NCBI GenBank assembly: GCA_944354535.1 | Contig: CALVPY010000019.1 | Span: forward strand, 1-44,966 | From: an uncultured Clostridia bacterium | GTDB lineage: Bacteria; Bacillota; Clostridia; Christensenellales; Borkfalkiaceae | DNA length: 44,966 bases | Direction of reading: 5' to 3' | Part shown: piece after piece, positions 7,772-16,510 of the stretch | Numbering within the stretch: position 1 is the stretch's first letter | How the letters are laid out: each line of letters opens with the position of its first letter | Position numbers and translations under genes: made by a program | The notes under the pieces: generated by a model | The model's database searches: none | Seen by the model: only the letters and a program-made list of their open reading frames with translations | Told to the model about the DNA's origin: nothing

Positions 7772-8704
7772 TTACTTTTTGTCGTCGCCGAACTCGGAGA
7801 AGGGATCGTCGTCGGAAGATGGATCGGACGAAGTTCCCGAAGAACTATCGCCCGGATTTCCGTAATTCCCGCCCGATGGCCCGCCAAAGCCTTCAAAGGG
7901 GTCGAGCCCGTTCTGCGTGTCGTTCCTGTTTTGACCGTAAGGGCCATTCTGTGAGCCATAAGGGCCATAGGGCGGCTGATAGCCGTTGCTGCGCATATAG
8001 GCCTGCGTGCGGCGGCGGATATAATCGTTATAGTCGACGGGAGCATTATTGCGAACGGCAAAGATCGTGATCCCGCGGAACGGGAAGATCGTCGAAAGAA
8101 AAGCAAGCAGGATGGGCCCGCGCGCATAGTACTTGCGGAAAAACGCAACGTACAAGACGCATAAGAAGACGATGGCGAAGAACCAGATGAGATAGGCGAC
8201 AAGATTGCCGTAATTATTGGTAGGCGTGATCCATGCGGGGAGACTGTCGTTGGGAACGCCGGAAAGTGCGCCCGTCTTCTCATCGATCTCAAGTGTCAGA
8301 TATTGCGGGAAGCAGGCAACAATGCTTATGATATACAGGAAGATCTCCAATGCGACATAGAGAAATTCCAAGATCGCCGCATACAGTCCGACGCGCTTCA
8401 TCTTCTGCCCGAAGAACTGCGTCTCGCCAGCAAGTTTGCCCGAGTAATAGGTATTGAAAAAAGGCAAAAACGCCATCCAGCGCTGTTTGAGCCCCTGCTT
8501 CTTGGCAAGTTTATTGAGCCCGATCCCACCGAAGACGAGCAGGATGAGATAGATCGCAAGCGCGCCCAAAGCGGAAAACAAGTAACAGCTCAAAACGACG
8601 TTCGAGTAGTCGTAGACATCATTGATCTCCGGCTTGACGATAAAGTTGATGATCCCCTGCATAAACATCAGCGGGACGCTAAAAAATTCAAAAAATTCCA
8701 TCAT
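7772..8704 (-). CDS. Unknown polytopic membrane protein with a Gly/Asn/Pro-rich tail
   Basis: No family recognised. The 310 aa chain shows about five hydrophobic segments (near residues 10-25, 40-62, 105-130, 165-190, 195-215). Between the second and third is a soluble stretch with a KQGLKQRWMAFLPFFNTYY motif, as in small membrane proteins of uncharacterised families. The last 80 residues are low complexity (repeated PYGPYG, NQN, then SSSDD) and acidic at the end. Start: GGGAGG just before a double ATG (8704/8701). It is 6 bases downstream of truA and is the last gene of the ecf operon before a terminator. Function cannot be assigned. Confidence 0.75.
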   Translation of the reverse strand: MMEFFEFFSVPLMFMQGIINFIVKPEINDVYDYSNVVLSCYLFSALGALAIYLILLVFGGIGLNKLAKKQGLKQRWMAFLPFFNTYYSGKLAGETQFFGQKMKRVGLYAAILEFLYVALEIFLYIISIVACFPQYLTLEIDEKTGALSGVPNDSLPAWITPTNNYGNLVAYLIWFFAIVFLCVLYVAFFRKYYARGPILLAFLSTIFPFRGITIFAVRNNAPVDYNDYIRRRTQAYMRSNGYQPPYGPYGSQNGPYGQNRNDTQNGLDPFEGFGGPSGGNYGNPGDSSSGTSSDPSSDDDPFSEFGDDKK

Positions 8705-8710
8705 TCCTCC

Positions 8711-9469
8711 CTAAGGAAGCATTTCGGCAATGCCGTAATCGGCGCTTTCAAGGACGAGCCCATGCGGCGGCATCGTTACCGAAAGCGCGCTTCGCTCCCC
8801 CGTTTCAAAGGCACGCGTGATCCCCTCCTGCTTGCCGCAGCCAATGGCGAACAATTCGCCCGCGAGGATGCGCACCATGTTGTATAAAAATCCGTTCCCC
8901 GTGACCCGCACCGAATAGAGCTTGCCCGACGGGATGGCAGTTTTTTCGAAGTTGACAGAATAGAGCGTCCGTATGCTCGTCTTAGACGTATAGCCGGACG
9001 CGCGAAAGGCGGAAAAATCATGCTCCCCTTCCAAGAGTTTTGCGGCCTCTTGCATGAGTGCAAGATCGGGCTCTTTTTTGAGCCGCGCCGCATAGCGGGC
9101 ATAGAGCGGAAGTTCGCTCTCTGCAAAATATGCGTTGTAGCAGTACGTCTTGCGCTTTGCCTGCCGTGTAACGTCGAACCCCTCGGGTGCCTTGCAGCTT
9201 CGTATCACTTTGACGTCGGGCGGGAGCTGAACGTTGAGGCATTCCCTGAGCTTTTCGGGCGGGATGCCTTCGGGGAACTCGCCTTCGACGACCTGCCCCA
9301 AGGCGTGGACGCCCGCGTCCGTCCTGCCGCTTGCGGTCAAAGCAACGCGGCGGGAAAAGGCGCGAAAGGCAGCATCTTCCATCTCTTCCTGCACCGTGCG
9401 GGCGTTCGGCTGACGCTGCCAGCCCGAAAACGCGGTGCCGTCGTAACTGACTAAGAGCAGCGCCTTCAT
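8711..9469 (-). CDS. truA: tRNA pseudouridine synthase A
   Basis: Converts uridines 38-40 of tRNA anticodon arms to pseudouridine. 252 aa, normal length. The catalytic Asp is in ASGRTDAGVHALGQV about residue 52. Also visible are the N-terminal SYDGTAFSGWQRQ and the C-terminal FLYNMVRILAG, both typical of TruA. Its ATG overlaps the ecfT stop by four bases, so it is translated with the ECF transporter. The ecfA-ecfA-ecfT-truA order is a conserved Firmicutes arrangement. Confidence 0.95.
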   Translation of the reverse strand: MKALLLVSYDGTAFSGWQRQPNARTVQEEMEDAAFRAFSRRVALTASGRTDAGVHALGQVVEGEFPEGIPPEKLRECLNVQLPPDVKVIRSCKAPEGFDVTRQAKRKTYCYNAYFAESELPLYARYAARLKKEPDLALMQEAAKLLEGEHDFSAFRASGYTSKTSIRTLYSVNFEKTAIPSGKLYSVRVTGNGFLYNMVRILAGELFAIGCGKQEGITRAFETGERSALSVTMPPHGLVLESADYGIAEMLP

Positions 9470-10281
9470 ATCATCGCCCCGAGATAGACGTTGAGGAGCA
9501 CCACGCCCGTGATGAGCGCAGCTCCTGCAAAAAACGCAAGGAGATCGCGCCAGGTGAAGCGCAGCTTTTTATACTTGGTGCGCTTCCTGCCGCCCGTATA
9601 GCAGCGGGCTTCCATCGCGTCGCCGAGTTCCTCTGCCCGACGGAAGGAGGAGAGCAGCAGCGGGATGAGCACGGGGATGACCGCCTTGACGCGGCTAACG
9701 AGCCCTCCCGTTTCAAAGTTTGCTCCCCTCGCCTTCTGCGCATTCATGATGCGCTCCGTTTCATCCATGAGGATGGGGATATAGCGGAGGGCGATGCTCA
9801 TGATCTGCGCGAGTTCGCGCACGGGGAAGCGGATGAGTGTAAGCGGAAATAAGAGGCTCTCGATGCCGTCTGTGAGCGCCACGGGCGTCGTCGTATAGGT
9901 GAGAAGCGACGAGCAGGTGATGAGCAGCACGAGGCGGATGACAAGGAAGACGCTGAACAGGATGCCCTCTTTCGTGATGGTGAAGATCCACCACTCCGCA
10001 TACACCGTCTCCCCGTTATAGAAAAGGAGGTTAAGGAGCGTCGTAAAGACGATGAGAAAGAGGATGCCCTTGATCGCCTTGAAGACGCGGAGAACGGGCA
10101 CACGGGAAAACCCGATCGAAAGCGCCAAAACGACAAAGCAGCAGGCGAGCCCGTAAAAATTCTTCGCGAGGAAGATCGCCACGATGTAGGCGATGAGGAA
10201 GACGATCTTGAGCCGGGGATCTAAGTTGTGGACGTAAGACTTCGTCGGATAGTACTGCCCGAAGGCGACGTCTTTCATCAT
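9466..10281 (-). CDS. ecfT: ECF transporter transmembrane component EcfT
   Basis: Membrane scaffold that joins the two ECF ATPases to interchangeable vitamin-binding S components. 271 aa, with hydrophobic segments near residues 28-62, 72-95, 110-135 and 245-270. The coupling region has the two Ala-Arg-Gly-like helices (NAQKARGANF, then EELGDAMEARCYTGG) that contact the ATPases. It overlaps ecfA2 by four bases and truA by four bases. The folT-like S component at 19.7-20.3 kb could use this core. Confidence 0.93.
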   Translation of the reverse strand: MMKDVAFGQYYPTKSYVHNLDPRLKIVFLIAYIVAIFLAKNFYGLACCFVVLALSIGFSRVPVLRVFKAIKGILFLIVFTTLLNLLFYNGETVYAEWWIFTITKEGILFSVFLVIRLVLLITCSSLLTYTTTPVALTDGIESLLFPLTLIRFPVRELAQIMSIALRYIPILMDETERIMNAQKARGANFETGGLVSRVKAVIPVLIPLLLSSFRRAEELGDAMEARCYTGGRKRTKYKKLRFTWRDLLAFFAGAALITGVVLLNVYLGAMI

Positions 10282-11192
10282 ACGCTGCCCCCTTTCCCTT
10301 GAAGGGCAAGGGCTTTTTTCAGGAAGTCTTCCGTCGTGAAATCACATTCAAGCCGGATGCCGTACTCTTTGAGCGCGAGACAGATCTTCGCGGTGAGCGG
10401 CACATCGAGCCCGAGAGCAAGCAGTTCTTCCGCATGCCGGAACAGTTCTTTGGGGGGCAGGACATATTTGACTTCCCCGTCCGAAAAGACGGCGACGCGC
10501 GTGCAGTTTTCGGCGATCTCGTCCATATCGTGCGAGACGATGATGATGGTCTTGCACCACGAGGCATGCAGGCGGTGCAAAAGCTCCATGACTTCCTGCT
10601 TGCCCAAAGGATCGAGGCCCGCGGCGGGCTCGTCTAAAACCAGAATTTCGGGTTTGGTGACAATGACGCCCGCAATGGCGACGCGGCGCTTCTGCCCGCC
10701 CGAAAGATCGAAAGGAGACATCTCCTTCACTTCGTCGTAGTTGAGCCCGACGATGGTGAGCGCGTCTCGGACGGCACTTTCCACCTGTTCCTTCGTCGGC
10801 TTTTCGGGGGCGAAGTTCTTATACCCGAAGGCGACGTCTTCAAAGACCGTCTCGGCAAAGAGCTGGTATTCGGGGTATTGCATCACCATGCCGACTTTGC
10901 TGCGAAGGGCGTTGAAGTCCGTCTTCTTGTCGGTAAGGTCGAATTCCCCCACCCGGAGGACGGTATTGGAAGGCGGTGCTTTGTGCTTCTTTCTGTACTT
11001 CTTCAAAGAAGTCGGGACACGCAGGAGCGCGTTGAGGTGCTGGACGAAGGTGCTCTTCCCGCTGCCCGTGTGACCGATGATGCCGAAGAACTCCCCCTCT
11101 TCCACGGAGAGGGAAACGTCCTTCAAAGCCGCCGAGGAAAAGGGCGAGCCAGGGTTATAGGTATAGCTCAAATGCTCTGCTTGGATACGCAT
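10278..11192 (-). CDS. ecfA2: ECF transporter ATPase EcfA2
   Basis: ABC ATPase of 304 aa that powers vitamin uptake with EcfA1. Walker A is GHTGSGKST about residue 41, the signature is DLSGGQKRRVAIAG, and Walker B is PEILVLDEPAAGLDP with the switch His in IIIVSHDMDEIAE. An insert after Walker A (TSLKKYRKKHKAPPSN) is typical of this subunit. The start has AAGGAG inside the ecfA1 end, which it overlaps by 25 bases. Confidence 0.93.
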   Translation of the reverse strand: MRIQAEHLSYTYNPGSPFSSAALKDVSLSVEEGEFFGIIGHTGSGKSTFVQHLNALLRVPTSLKKYRKKHKAPPSNTVLRVGEFDLTDKKTDFNALRSKVGMVMQYPEYQLFAETVFEDVAFGYKNFAPEKPTKEQVESAVRDALTIVGLNYDEVKEMSPFDLSGGQKRRVAIAGVIVTKPEILVLDEPAAGLDPLGKQEVMELLHRLHASWCKTIIIVSHDMDEIAENCTRVAVFSDGEVKYVLPPKELFRHAEELLALGLDVPLTAKICLALKEYGIRLECDFTTEDFLKKALALQGKGGSV

Positions 11193-12004
11193 GCGGCGAT
11201 CTCCTTTGCAAGTGAGCTTGCGTCCAAGGTGTCCTGAACGGGCATCCCGCCCGCGCGCAGTTCCTTGCAGATGCGCCCGATGAGGGGCAGCGTAAGGTTA
11301 TAGGTCAGAAGCTCTTCGTGGCGCTCGAAGATGTCGTCGGGGGTACCCTGCATGACGATCTCGCCGCGGTTCATGACGATGGCTCGCGTCGCACGCAGCG
11401 CTTCCTCCATAAAGTGCGTGATGAGGAGCACGGTAATGCCTTGTTCGCGGTTGAGGCGGGTGACGACGTCGATGATCTCGCGGCGGCCCTTCGGATCGAG
11501 CATCGCCGTCGACTCATCGAGGATGAGCACCTTGGGCATGACGGCAAGGACGCCTGCGATCGCAATGCGCTGCTTCTGCCCGCCCGAAAGACGGGAGACC
11601 GTCGCATGGCGGAACTCCTCCATGCCGACCGCCTTCAATGCAAAATCGATGCGGCGGCCGATCTCCTCGCGCGGAAGGGCGATGTTCTCTGCGCCGAATG
11701 CAATGTCGTCTTCCACGATGGAAGCGACCGTCTGATTGTCGGGGTTCTGAAATACGATGCCGACCTGCTTCCGGATGTCAAAGAGATTTTTGTCCGTCAG
11801 TTGTTCGCCGAAGACGCGGATGATGCCGCCGTCTGCTTCCAAAAGTCCGTTCGTGAGGCGGGCGAGCGTACTTTTGCCGCTGCCGTTGTGGCCCAAAATG
11901 GCGACAAACTCCCCTTCCTCCACGGAAAAATTTAAGTTTTTGATCGCAAACGCCCCGCCCTCTTCATAAGAAAAGCTGACGTTTTCGAATTCGATCGCTT
12001 TCAT
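11168..12004 (-). CDS. ecfA1: ECF transporter ATPase EcfA1
   Basis: First gene of the ECF core operon, 278 aa. Walker A is GHNGSGKST about residue 37, the Q-loop is VGIVFQNPDNQT, the signature is RLSGGQKQRIAIAG, and Walker B is PKVLILDESTAMLDP with the switch His in LLITHFMEEA. The C-terminal domain after residue 225 has the LTLPLIGRICKELR segment seen in EcfA proteins. The ribosome site before ATG 12004 is weak. A promoter and a leader hairpin lie upstream. Confidence 0.93.
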   Translation of the reverse strand: MKAIEFENVSFSYEEGGAFAIKNLNFSVEEGEFVAILGHNGSGKSTLARLTNGLLEADGGIIRVFGEQLTDKNLFDIRKQVGIVFQNPDNQTVASIVEDDIAFGAENIALPREEIGRRIDFALKAVGMEEFRHATVSRLSGGQKQRIAIAGVLAVMPKVLILDESTAMLDPKGRREIIDVVTRLNREQGITVLLITHFMEEALRATRAIVMNRGEIVMQGTPDDIFERHEELLTYNLTLPLIGRICKELRAGGMPVQDTLDASSLAKEIAACVSKQSI

Positions 12005-12020
12005 ATTCTGTTACAGTATT

Positions 12021-12047
12021 GGGCGCGCAAAAACCATCGGTGCGCCC
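12021..12047 (-). other. Hairpin in the ecfA1 leader
   Basis: GGGCGC at 12021-12026 can pair with GCGCCC at 12042-12047 in the roughly 50-base leader. It is not followed by a U-run and matches no riboswitch class known to me. Confidence 0.35.
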
Positions 12048-12060
12048 CGAACTCCTTCAT

Positions 12061-12089
12061 ATTATAGCAAAAAAATACCCCAAATACAA
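12061..12089 (-). promoter_or_regulatory. Promoter of the ecfA1-ecfA2-ecfT-truA operon
   Basis: On the minus strand, TTGTAT (12084-12089) and TATAAT (12061-12066) with 17 bases between, directly downstream of the plsY terminator. Confidence 0.7.
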
Positions 12090-12140
12090 TGAAAACGCCG
12101 TGAAAGTTTATGAAATACTGCTTAAATGCAGCACTCGCAC

Positions 12141-12177
12141 AAAAACGAAAGCGATTCCCCGCATCGGGCGGGGAATC
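12141..12177 (-). terminator. Terminator of the lspA...plsY gene run
   Basis: On the minus strand a perfect 10 bp stem GATTCCCCGC / GCGGGGAATC with a 5-base loop is followed by GCTTTCGTTTTT, right after the plsY stop. Confidence 0.8.
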
Positions 12178-12179
12178 AT

Positions 12180-12917
12180 TTACATATTCTGCATACCGCG
12201 CTTGCCCTTGGAGAGCTTCTTGACGGAAGTCCTGTGCTCTTCGCCCGCAAACAGGCGCACGAGGTTCTTCCGATGCGCAAACCAGGTAAGGAAATTGAGA
12301 AAAAGCAGGAGCATGAAGATGAGGATGACAAAGACGTTTTGAAGCTCCGCCTCATAGCGAAGGAAGAAGATGACGCCCTGCCACAGCGAAAAGCCCGTAA
12401 CGCCGAGAAGAGAGCCCATCGAGCCCCACTCCGTCACGGCGATGAAGAGAAGGACGCAGACGAGCCATAAAAAGGCAGCGGCCGCATACCAGCCTTGCTC
12501 ACAGCCGAGCGAAAACCAAAAGAGGCCGAGCGTCGAGGCAATGCCTTTTCCGCCGCGGAAGCGCATCGTGACGGGCCAGATATGCCCGATGATGACGAAC
12601 ACGCCGCAGAAATACCTTGTGAAGTCGGAGACGACGACGTCCGTCCCCGCGAACACACAGCCGCGGAAAATAAAGTAACTGATAAGCGCGGGAACACCGC
12701 CCTTCGACACATCGAGGAGGAAATTGACAAGCCCCACTTTGAGGCCGAATTCGCGGCTCATGTTCATGGTCCCCGGGTTGCCGCTGCCGATCTTGTGCGC
12801 ATCCTTATGCTTGGTGCGGGCGATGATCATGGCAAAATTGACGCATCCCAAGAGATAGCAGATCACGGCCATCAACAAAAACCAATACCAATTCTCGGAA
12901 AAGTACAGCTCTTGCAT
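12180..12917 (-). CDS. plsY: Acyl-phosphate glycerol-3-phosphate acyltransferase PlsY
   Basis: Integral membrane enzyme that transfers an acyl group from acyl-phosphate to glycerol-3-phosphate, the first step of phospholipid synthesis. Signature motifs are GSGNPGTMNMSREFG near residue 44, RFRGGKGIAS near 120, and a C-terminal NLVRLFAGEEHR. Several strongly hydrophobic helices alternate with these. At 245 aa it is a little longer than the usual 200-215, through a longer third loop and a basic tail. GAGGAG lies before the ATG, and der ends 9 bases upstream; der-plsY order is common in Firmicutes. Confidence 0.93.
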   Translation of the reverse strand: MQELYFSENWYWFLLMAVICYLLGCVNFAMIIARTKHKDAHKIGSGNPGTMNMSREFGLKVGLVNFLLDVSKGGVPALISYFIFRGCVFAGTDVVVSDFTRYFCGVFVIIGHIWPVTMRFRGGKGIASTLGLFWFSLGCEQGWYAAAAFLWLVCVLLFIAVTEWGSMGSLLGVTGFSLWQGVIFFLRYEAELQNVFVILIFMLLLFLNFLTWFAHRKNLVRLFAGEEHRTSVKKLSKGKRGMQNM

Positions 12918-12926
12918 AGAAGCTCC

Positions 12927-14234
12927 TCAATCGTCCTTCTTGTTGCGCACCTGGATGCGGATGGGCGTTCCCGAAAAGTCGTACGCCTGACGGATGACGT
13001 TTTCGAGATACCGCGCATAGGAAAAGTGAAGGAGCGTCTCGTCGTTGACCATAAGCACGAAGAGCGGCGGCGCGACGGAGACCTCGGACGCATAGTAAAG
13101 CTTTAATCTCCTGCCCTGATAGGAAGGCGGTTCGGAAATGCGCATGGCGTCCATCAAAAGATCGTTGAGCGCCCCCGTCGGGATACGGAAATGCGCGTGA
13201 TCGTACGCCTCGCGGGCGAGCTTTAAGACTTTTTCCGCTCGCTGGCCCGTCTTTGCCGAAATGTACACGGACTTGAAGTAGTCCATGAATTTGAGATCTT
13301 CTTTGAGCTTTGCTTCAAACGTCTCGATGGTGTGGGTATCCTTCTCGACGAGATCCCACTTGTTCATGACGATGACGGAAGGCTTGCCCTCCTCGTGTAC
13401 CATGCCGATGATGCGCACGTCCTGCTCGGTGAGCCCCTCCACGGCATCCACGACGAGCACGGCAACATCTGCCCTTCTCACGGCGTCAAAGGCGCGGAGA
13501 ACGGAATAATATTCGACGTTGTCTTCGACGGAGCGCTTGCGGCGGATACCCGCCGTATCGATGATGACGTACTTTTCGCCGTCCCGCTCGAAGGGGGTAT
13601 CGATGGCGTCGCGCGTCGTACCCGCAATGTCGGTGACGATGGTGCGCTCCTCGCCCAAGATACGGTTGACGAGCGAACTCTTGCCCGCATTCGGTTTGCC
13701 GACGACGGCGATACGGAGGGCGTCGCTCTCCTCTTCCTCCCCTTCTTCGAAGGAAGAGACGGCCTCGTCCAGAACGTCGCCGATGCCGCGCGAATGCTCG
13801 GCGGAGATACCGAAGGGCTCCCCGAGGCCGAGCGAATAAAATTCAAAGAGCTTGTCCTGCGAGTATTCGTCGAGCTTGTTGACGACGAGGACGACGGGCT
13901 TGCGGCTGCGGCGGAGATAGTCCGCGACGTCGTAATCGGAGCTCGTCAGCCCCTCCCTGCCGTCTACAAAGAAGAGGATGACGTCGGCTGTCTCGACGGC
14001 GAGCTTCGCCTGAGAGGCGATCTGCTTCCACATGACGTCTTCGCTTTTTAATTCGATACCGCCCGTATCGACGAGCGTGAAGGGCTTGCCGCGCCACTCT
14101 GCCGAGGCGTAGATGCGATCGCGCGTGACGCCCGGGCGGTTCTCCGTGATGGAGAGCTTGCGCCCGATGACTTTATTAAAGAATGTGCTCTTGCCGACGT
14201 TCGGCCTGCCGACAATGGCAATGAGATGCTGCAT
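12927..14234 (-). CDS. der: Ribosome biogenesis GTPase Der (EngA)
   Basis: Double GTPase needed for 50S subunit assembly. Two G domains in tandem: GRPNVGKSTFFN near residue 8 with DTGG and NKLD, then GKPNAGKSSLVN near 183 with GTTRDAIDTPF, DTAGIRRKRSV and NKWD. A C-terminal KH-like domain follows (about 350-435) and ends in TPIRIQVRNKK. 435 aa is the normal length. Start ATG 14234 has AAAAGGAGGG upstream. It lies 34 bases after pyrR. Confidence 0.96.
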   Translation of the reverse strand: MQHLIAIVGRPNVGKSTFFNKVIGRKLSITENRPGVTRDRIYASAEWRGKPFTLVDTGGIELKSEDVMWKQIASQAKLAVETADVILFFVDGREGLTSSDYDVADYLRRSRKPVVLVVNKLDEYSQDKLFEFYSLGLGEPFGISAEHSRGIGDVLDEAVSSFEEGEEEESDALRIAVVGKPNAGKSSLVNRILGEERTIVTDIAGTTRDAIDTPFERDGEKYVIIDTAGIRRKRSVEDNVEYYSVLRAFDAVRRADVAVLVVDAVEGLTEQDVRIIGMVHEEGKPSVIVMNKWDLVEKDTHTIETFEAKLKEDLKFMDYFKSVYISAKTGQRAEKVLKLAREAYDHAHFRIPTGALNDLLMDAMRISEPPSYQGRRLKLYYASEVSVAPPLFVLMVNDETLLHFSYARYLENVIRQAYDFSGTPIRIQVRNKKDD

Positions 14235-14268
14235 AAATCCCTCCTTTTAAGGGGTGTTGAGTGTAAAA

Positions 14269-14793
14269 TTACGCCGTGATATACGCGCCGTCTTCGCCGT
14301 CCGTTTCGCGGAAGCGAACGATGACGCGCTCCTTGCTGCTCGTCGGCACGTTCTTTCCCACGCCGTCCGCGCGGAAGGGAAGCTCCCGGTGCCCCCTGTC
14401 AACGAGGCAGAAAAGGCGCACGCTCTCGGCTCGCCCGAGCGCGGAAAGCGCAGAGAGCGCCGCGCGCACCGTGCGGCCCGTGTAGAGGACGTCGTCGCAG
14501 AGGATGACCTTCTTGCCCTCGACGTCGAAATCGATCTCGCTGCCCTTGAAGACGGCGTCGCAGCTTCCCGAGAGAAGATCGTCGCGATAGAGGGCGATAT
14601 CGAGGATACCGAGGGGAAGTCTGACCCCTTCGAGCTTTTCGATCTCCGCCTGCATACGGCGCGCAAGAATGACCCCGCGCGTGCGGATGCCGATGAGGAC
14701 GACGTTCTCCGTCCCTTTTTCCAGCTCGACCGCCTCTGCGGAGAGCCTGCGGATGGTGCGGGAGAGCGTCTCTGCGTCGATGATATTTTTCAT
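14269..14793 (-). CDS. pyrR: PyrR, pyrimidine regulator / uracil phosphoribosyltransferase
   Basis: RNA-binding regulator of pyrimidine genes in Firmicutes that also has uracil phosphoribosyltransferase activity. 174 aa. The PRPP-binding loop is VILCDDVLYTGRTVRAAL near residue 97, with IGIRTRGVILARR near 35. No pyr biosynthetic gene or PyrR-type attenuator is visible nearby, so it would act on targets elsewhere. Its ATG overlaps the rluD stop by 4 bases; the rluD-pyrR pairing behind lspA is a conserved Firmicutes order. Confidence 0.95.
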   Translation of the reverse strand: MKNIIDAETLSRTIRRLSAEAVELEKGTENVVLIGIRTRGVILARRMQAEIEKLEGVRLPLGILDIALYRDDLLSGSCDAVFKGSEIDFDVEGKKVILCDDVLYTGRTVRAALSALSALGRAESVRLFCLVDRGHRELPFRADGVGKNVPTSSKERVIVRFRETDGEDGAYITA

Positions 14794-15716
14794 TTGTCAC
14801 CTCTCACAATGGTAAGGATGCGTTGAAAATAGTCGGGAAGCGGGGCGGTGAACGTCTTCACTTCGCCCGTCCGAGGATGGGTGAGCGTCAGGCGGAAGGC
14901 GTGTAAAAGCTGCCCGTGAAGTTCGAACCGCTGTTTTTTGTAGCCGTAGACATGATCGCCGACGACGGGATGCCCCATGTATTTGGCGTGCACCCTGATC
15001 TGATGGGTGCGCCCCGTGTGCAAAGTAAAATGCACGAGCGTGTTGTGGGCGAAGCGCTCCTCCACTTCCCAGTCCGTTTCGGCGCGCCGCCCCTTTCCTG
15101 CGGGAAGCACCGCCATTTTGAGGCGATCTTTGGGGTCGCGCCCGATCTCTGTTATCACCTTGCCGCTGTCCTCTTTCAAAACGCCTTCGAGAAGCGCGAG
15201 GTATTCGCGGCGGCAGGTCTTTTGGGCGATCTGCTCGCTCAAAGAAAGATGCGCCCTGTCGTTCTTGGCGACGACGAGCAGCCCCGAAGTATCTTTATCG
15301 ATGCGGTGGACGATGCCGGGGCGCAATTCGCCGTTGATGCCGCTCAAATGGTCGAGCCGAAACAAGAGCGCATTGACAAGAGTGCCTTCGTAGTTGCCGC
15401 TGCCCGCGTGCACCGTCATGCCCTGCGGTTTGTTGATGACGGCGATGTCTTCGTCTTCATAGACGATGTCGATGGGGATGTCCTCGGGGCGTGCCCCGAT
15501 GGGCCTCGGGTCTGGGATCTCGATGACGACCTCCTCCCCCGCCTTCAAGAGCGCGCCCGCCTTGACGGGCTTCCCCGAAACGAGCACATGCCCCTCTTCC
15601 GTGAGCTTTTTGACAGCGCTTCGCGAAAGACCCGACTTTTCGCTCAAAAACACGTCGACGCGGAGGCTCTCCTCCGCGACATACTGCTGCCTATTCATCG
15701 TGTTTGGGCTCGTCAT
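14790..15716 (-). CDS. 23S rRNA pseudouridine synthase, RluD family
   Basis: RluA/RluD-family pseudouridine synthase, 308 aa. An N-terminal S4 RNA-binding domain (residues 15-75, VDVFLSEKSGLSRSAVKKL) precedes the catalytic domain with GIVHRIDKDTSGLLVVAKND near residue 138, where the Asp after RI is catalytic. The C-terminal TGRTHQIRVHAKYMGHPVVG is also conserved. ATG 15716 has GAGGAGG just before it and overlaps the lspA end by 26 bases; ATG 15698 is possible but has no ribosome site. Exact rRNA target is not shown by sequence. Confidence 0.93.
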   Translation of the reverse strand: MTSPNTMNRQQYVAEESLRVDVFLSEKSGLSRSAVKKLTEEGHVLVSGKPVKAGALLKAGEEVVIEIPDPRPIGARPEDIPIDIVYEDEDIAVINKPQGMTVHAGSGNYEGTLVNALLFRLDHLSGINGELRPGIVHRIDKDTSGLLVVAKNDRAHLSLSEQIAQKTCRREYLALLEGVLKEDSGKVITEIGRDPKDRLKMAVLPAGKGRRAETDWEVEERFAHNTLVHFTLHTGRTHQIRVHAKYMGHPVVGDHVYGYKKQRFELHGQLLHAFRLTLTHPRTGEVKTFTAPLPDYFQRILTIVRGDK

Positions 15717-16368
15717 TCCCCTCCTCGGAAGAGGGCGTTTCGGGGTCTTGCGCGGAAGGGGCTTCGGCAGGACTTTCCGCCGCGGCTTTCAGAGCCTCTC
15801 TCTTTTTTTCCTCCTCCTTTGCCTCTTCTCGCCATTTTTTCGTGAGCGGGAAGAGCGCATCCTTGCCGATAAAGACGATGATGAAAAGGAGTGCGACCCC
15901 GCCGAAAGTGATGAAAAAATCTGCAAAATTGCACACGCCGAAACCGAACGCAGAAACGTCGACCATATCGCGAACGAACCCCAAAGCAAGACGGTCGATG
16001 AGGTTGCCGATGGCGCCCGCCTCGATGACGGCGAGCGTGATACGTGCCGGAGTATTGCGCCGAAATACGGTAAAGAAGAGTGCGACGAGGGCGACGATGA
16101 GCACGACCGTGAAAATGGTGACGACGGTCATTGCGTTCTCGTTGTCCTCAAACAAACTAAATGCCATGCCCGTGTTCTTCACATATCGGAAGGAGATCAG
16201 CCCGGGGATGAACGTAAAGAGAAATGTTCCGTCCGCTCCTCCCGCAGCACGCTGCGCCCAACTCTTTGTCACGAGGTCAACGGCAAGCAGGGCGCCGAAC
16301 ACGACGAGCGAGATGAGGGCGACGATCGTCTCCCTTTTTTTGAAAAAATCAATGAGTTTTTGCTTCAT
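15691..16368 (-). CDS. lspA: Lipoprotein signal peptidase LspA with a charged C-terminal tail
   Basis: Aspartic membrane protease that cleaves signal peptides of diacylglyceryl-modified prolipoproteins. Four hydrophobic helices are visible. Motifs: RYVKNTGMAFSLF near residue 60, AGAIGNLIDRLALGFVRDMV near 117 (first catalytic Asp in LIDR), and CNFADFFITFG (second catalytic Asp). Typical LspA is about 155-165 aa; this one has 225 because of a soluble tail of about 55 residues rich in Glu, Lys, Ala and Pro. No Shine-Dalgarno site is visible before ATG 16368, unlike nearly all neighbours. Substrates in this window would be the lipoproteins at 26.3-32.5 kb. Confidence 0.93.
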   Translation of the reverse strand: MKQKLIDFFKKRETIVALISLVVFGALLAVDLVTKSWAQRAAGGADGTFLFTFIPGLISFRYVKNTGMAFSLFEDNENAMTVVTIFTVVLIVALVALFFTVFRRNTPARITLAVIEAGAIGNLIDRLALGFVRDMVDVSAFGFGVCNFADFFITFGGVALLFIIVFIGKDALFPLTKKWREEAKEEEKKREALKAAAESPAEAPSAQDPETPSSEEGNDEPKHDE

Positions 16369-16510
16369 ATGAGATGAATATTAGTGCCGAAGATGTGCCT
16401 TAGGACCTGAGGTGAAGCTTCAAGCAAGACGAGGAGGCTGCGTATCTGCCGAAAGGAGTTTACTTAGGGGTAAATGACTGAGGCAGAACGTAAAGCCGAC
16501 ATAGTATTGC
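16369..16510. other. Unassigned intergenic segment with a nested hairpin
   Basis: No supported gene. A two-part hairpin is visible: TCTGCC (16445-16450) with GGCAGA (16482-16487), and inside it TTTAC (16459-16463) with GTAAA (16470-16474). The internal loop has GAAAGGA facing GACTGA on the plus strand, reminiscent of a kink-turn. The motif GCCGA appears three times. Read on minus it would be the leader of lspA; read on plus it would be a separate RNA. It matches no riboswitch class I can name. Confidence 0.4.

Noticed and set aside
14793-14830. PyrR-type attenuator near pyrR
   Set aside because: No anti-antiterminator consensus or terminator is found; pyrR overlaps rluD and is simply a downstream operon gene.
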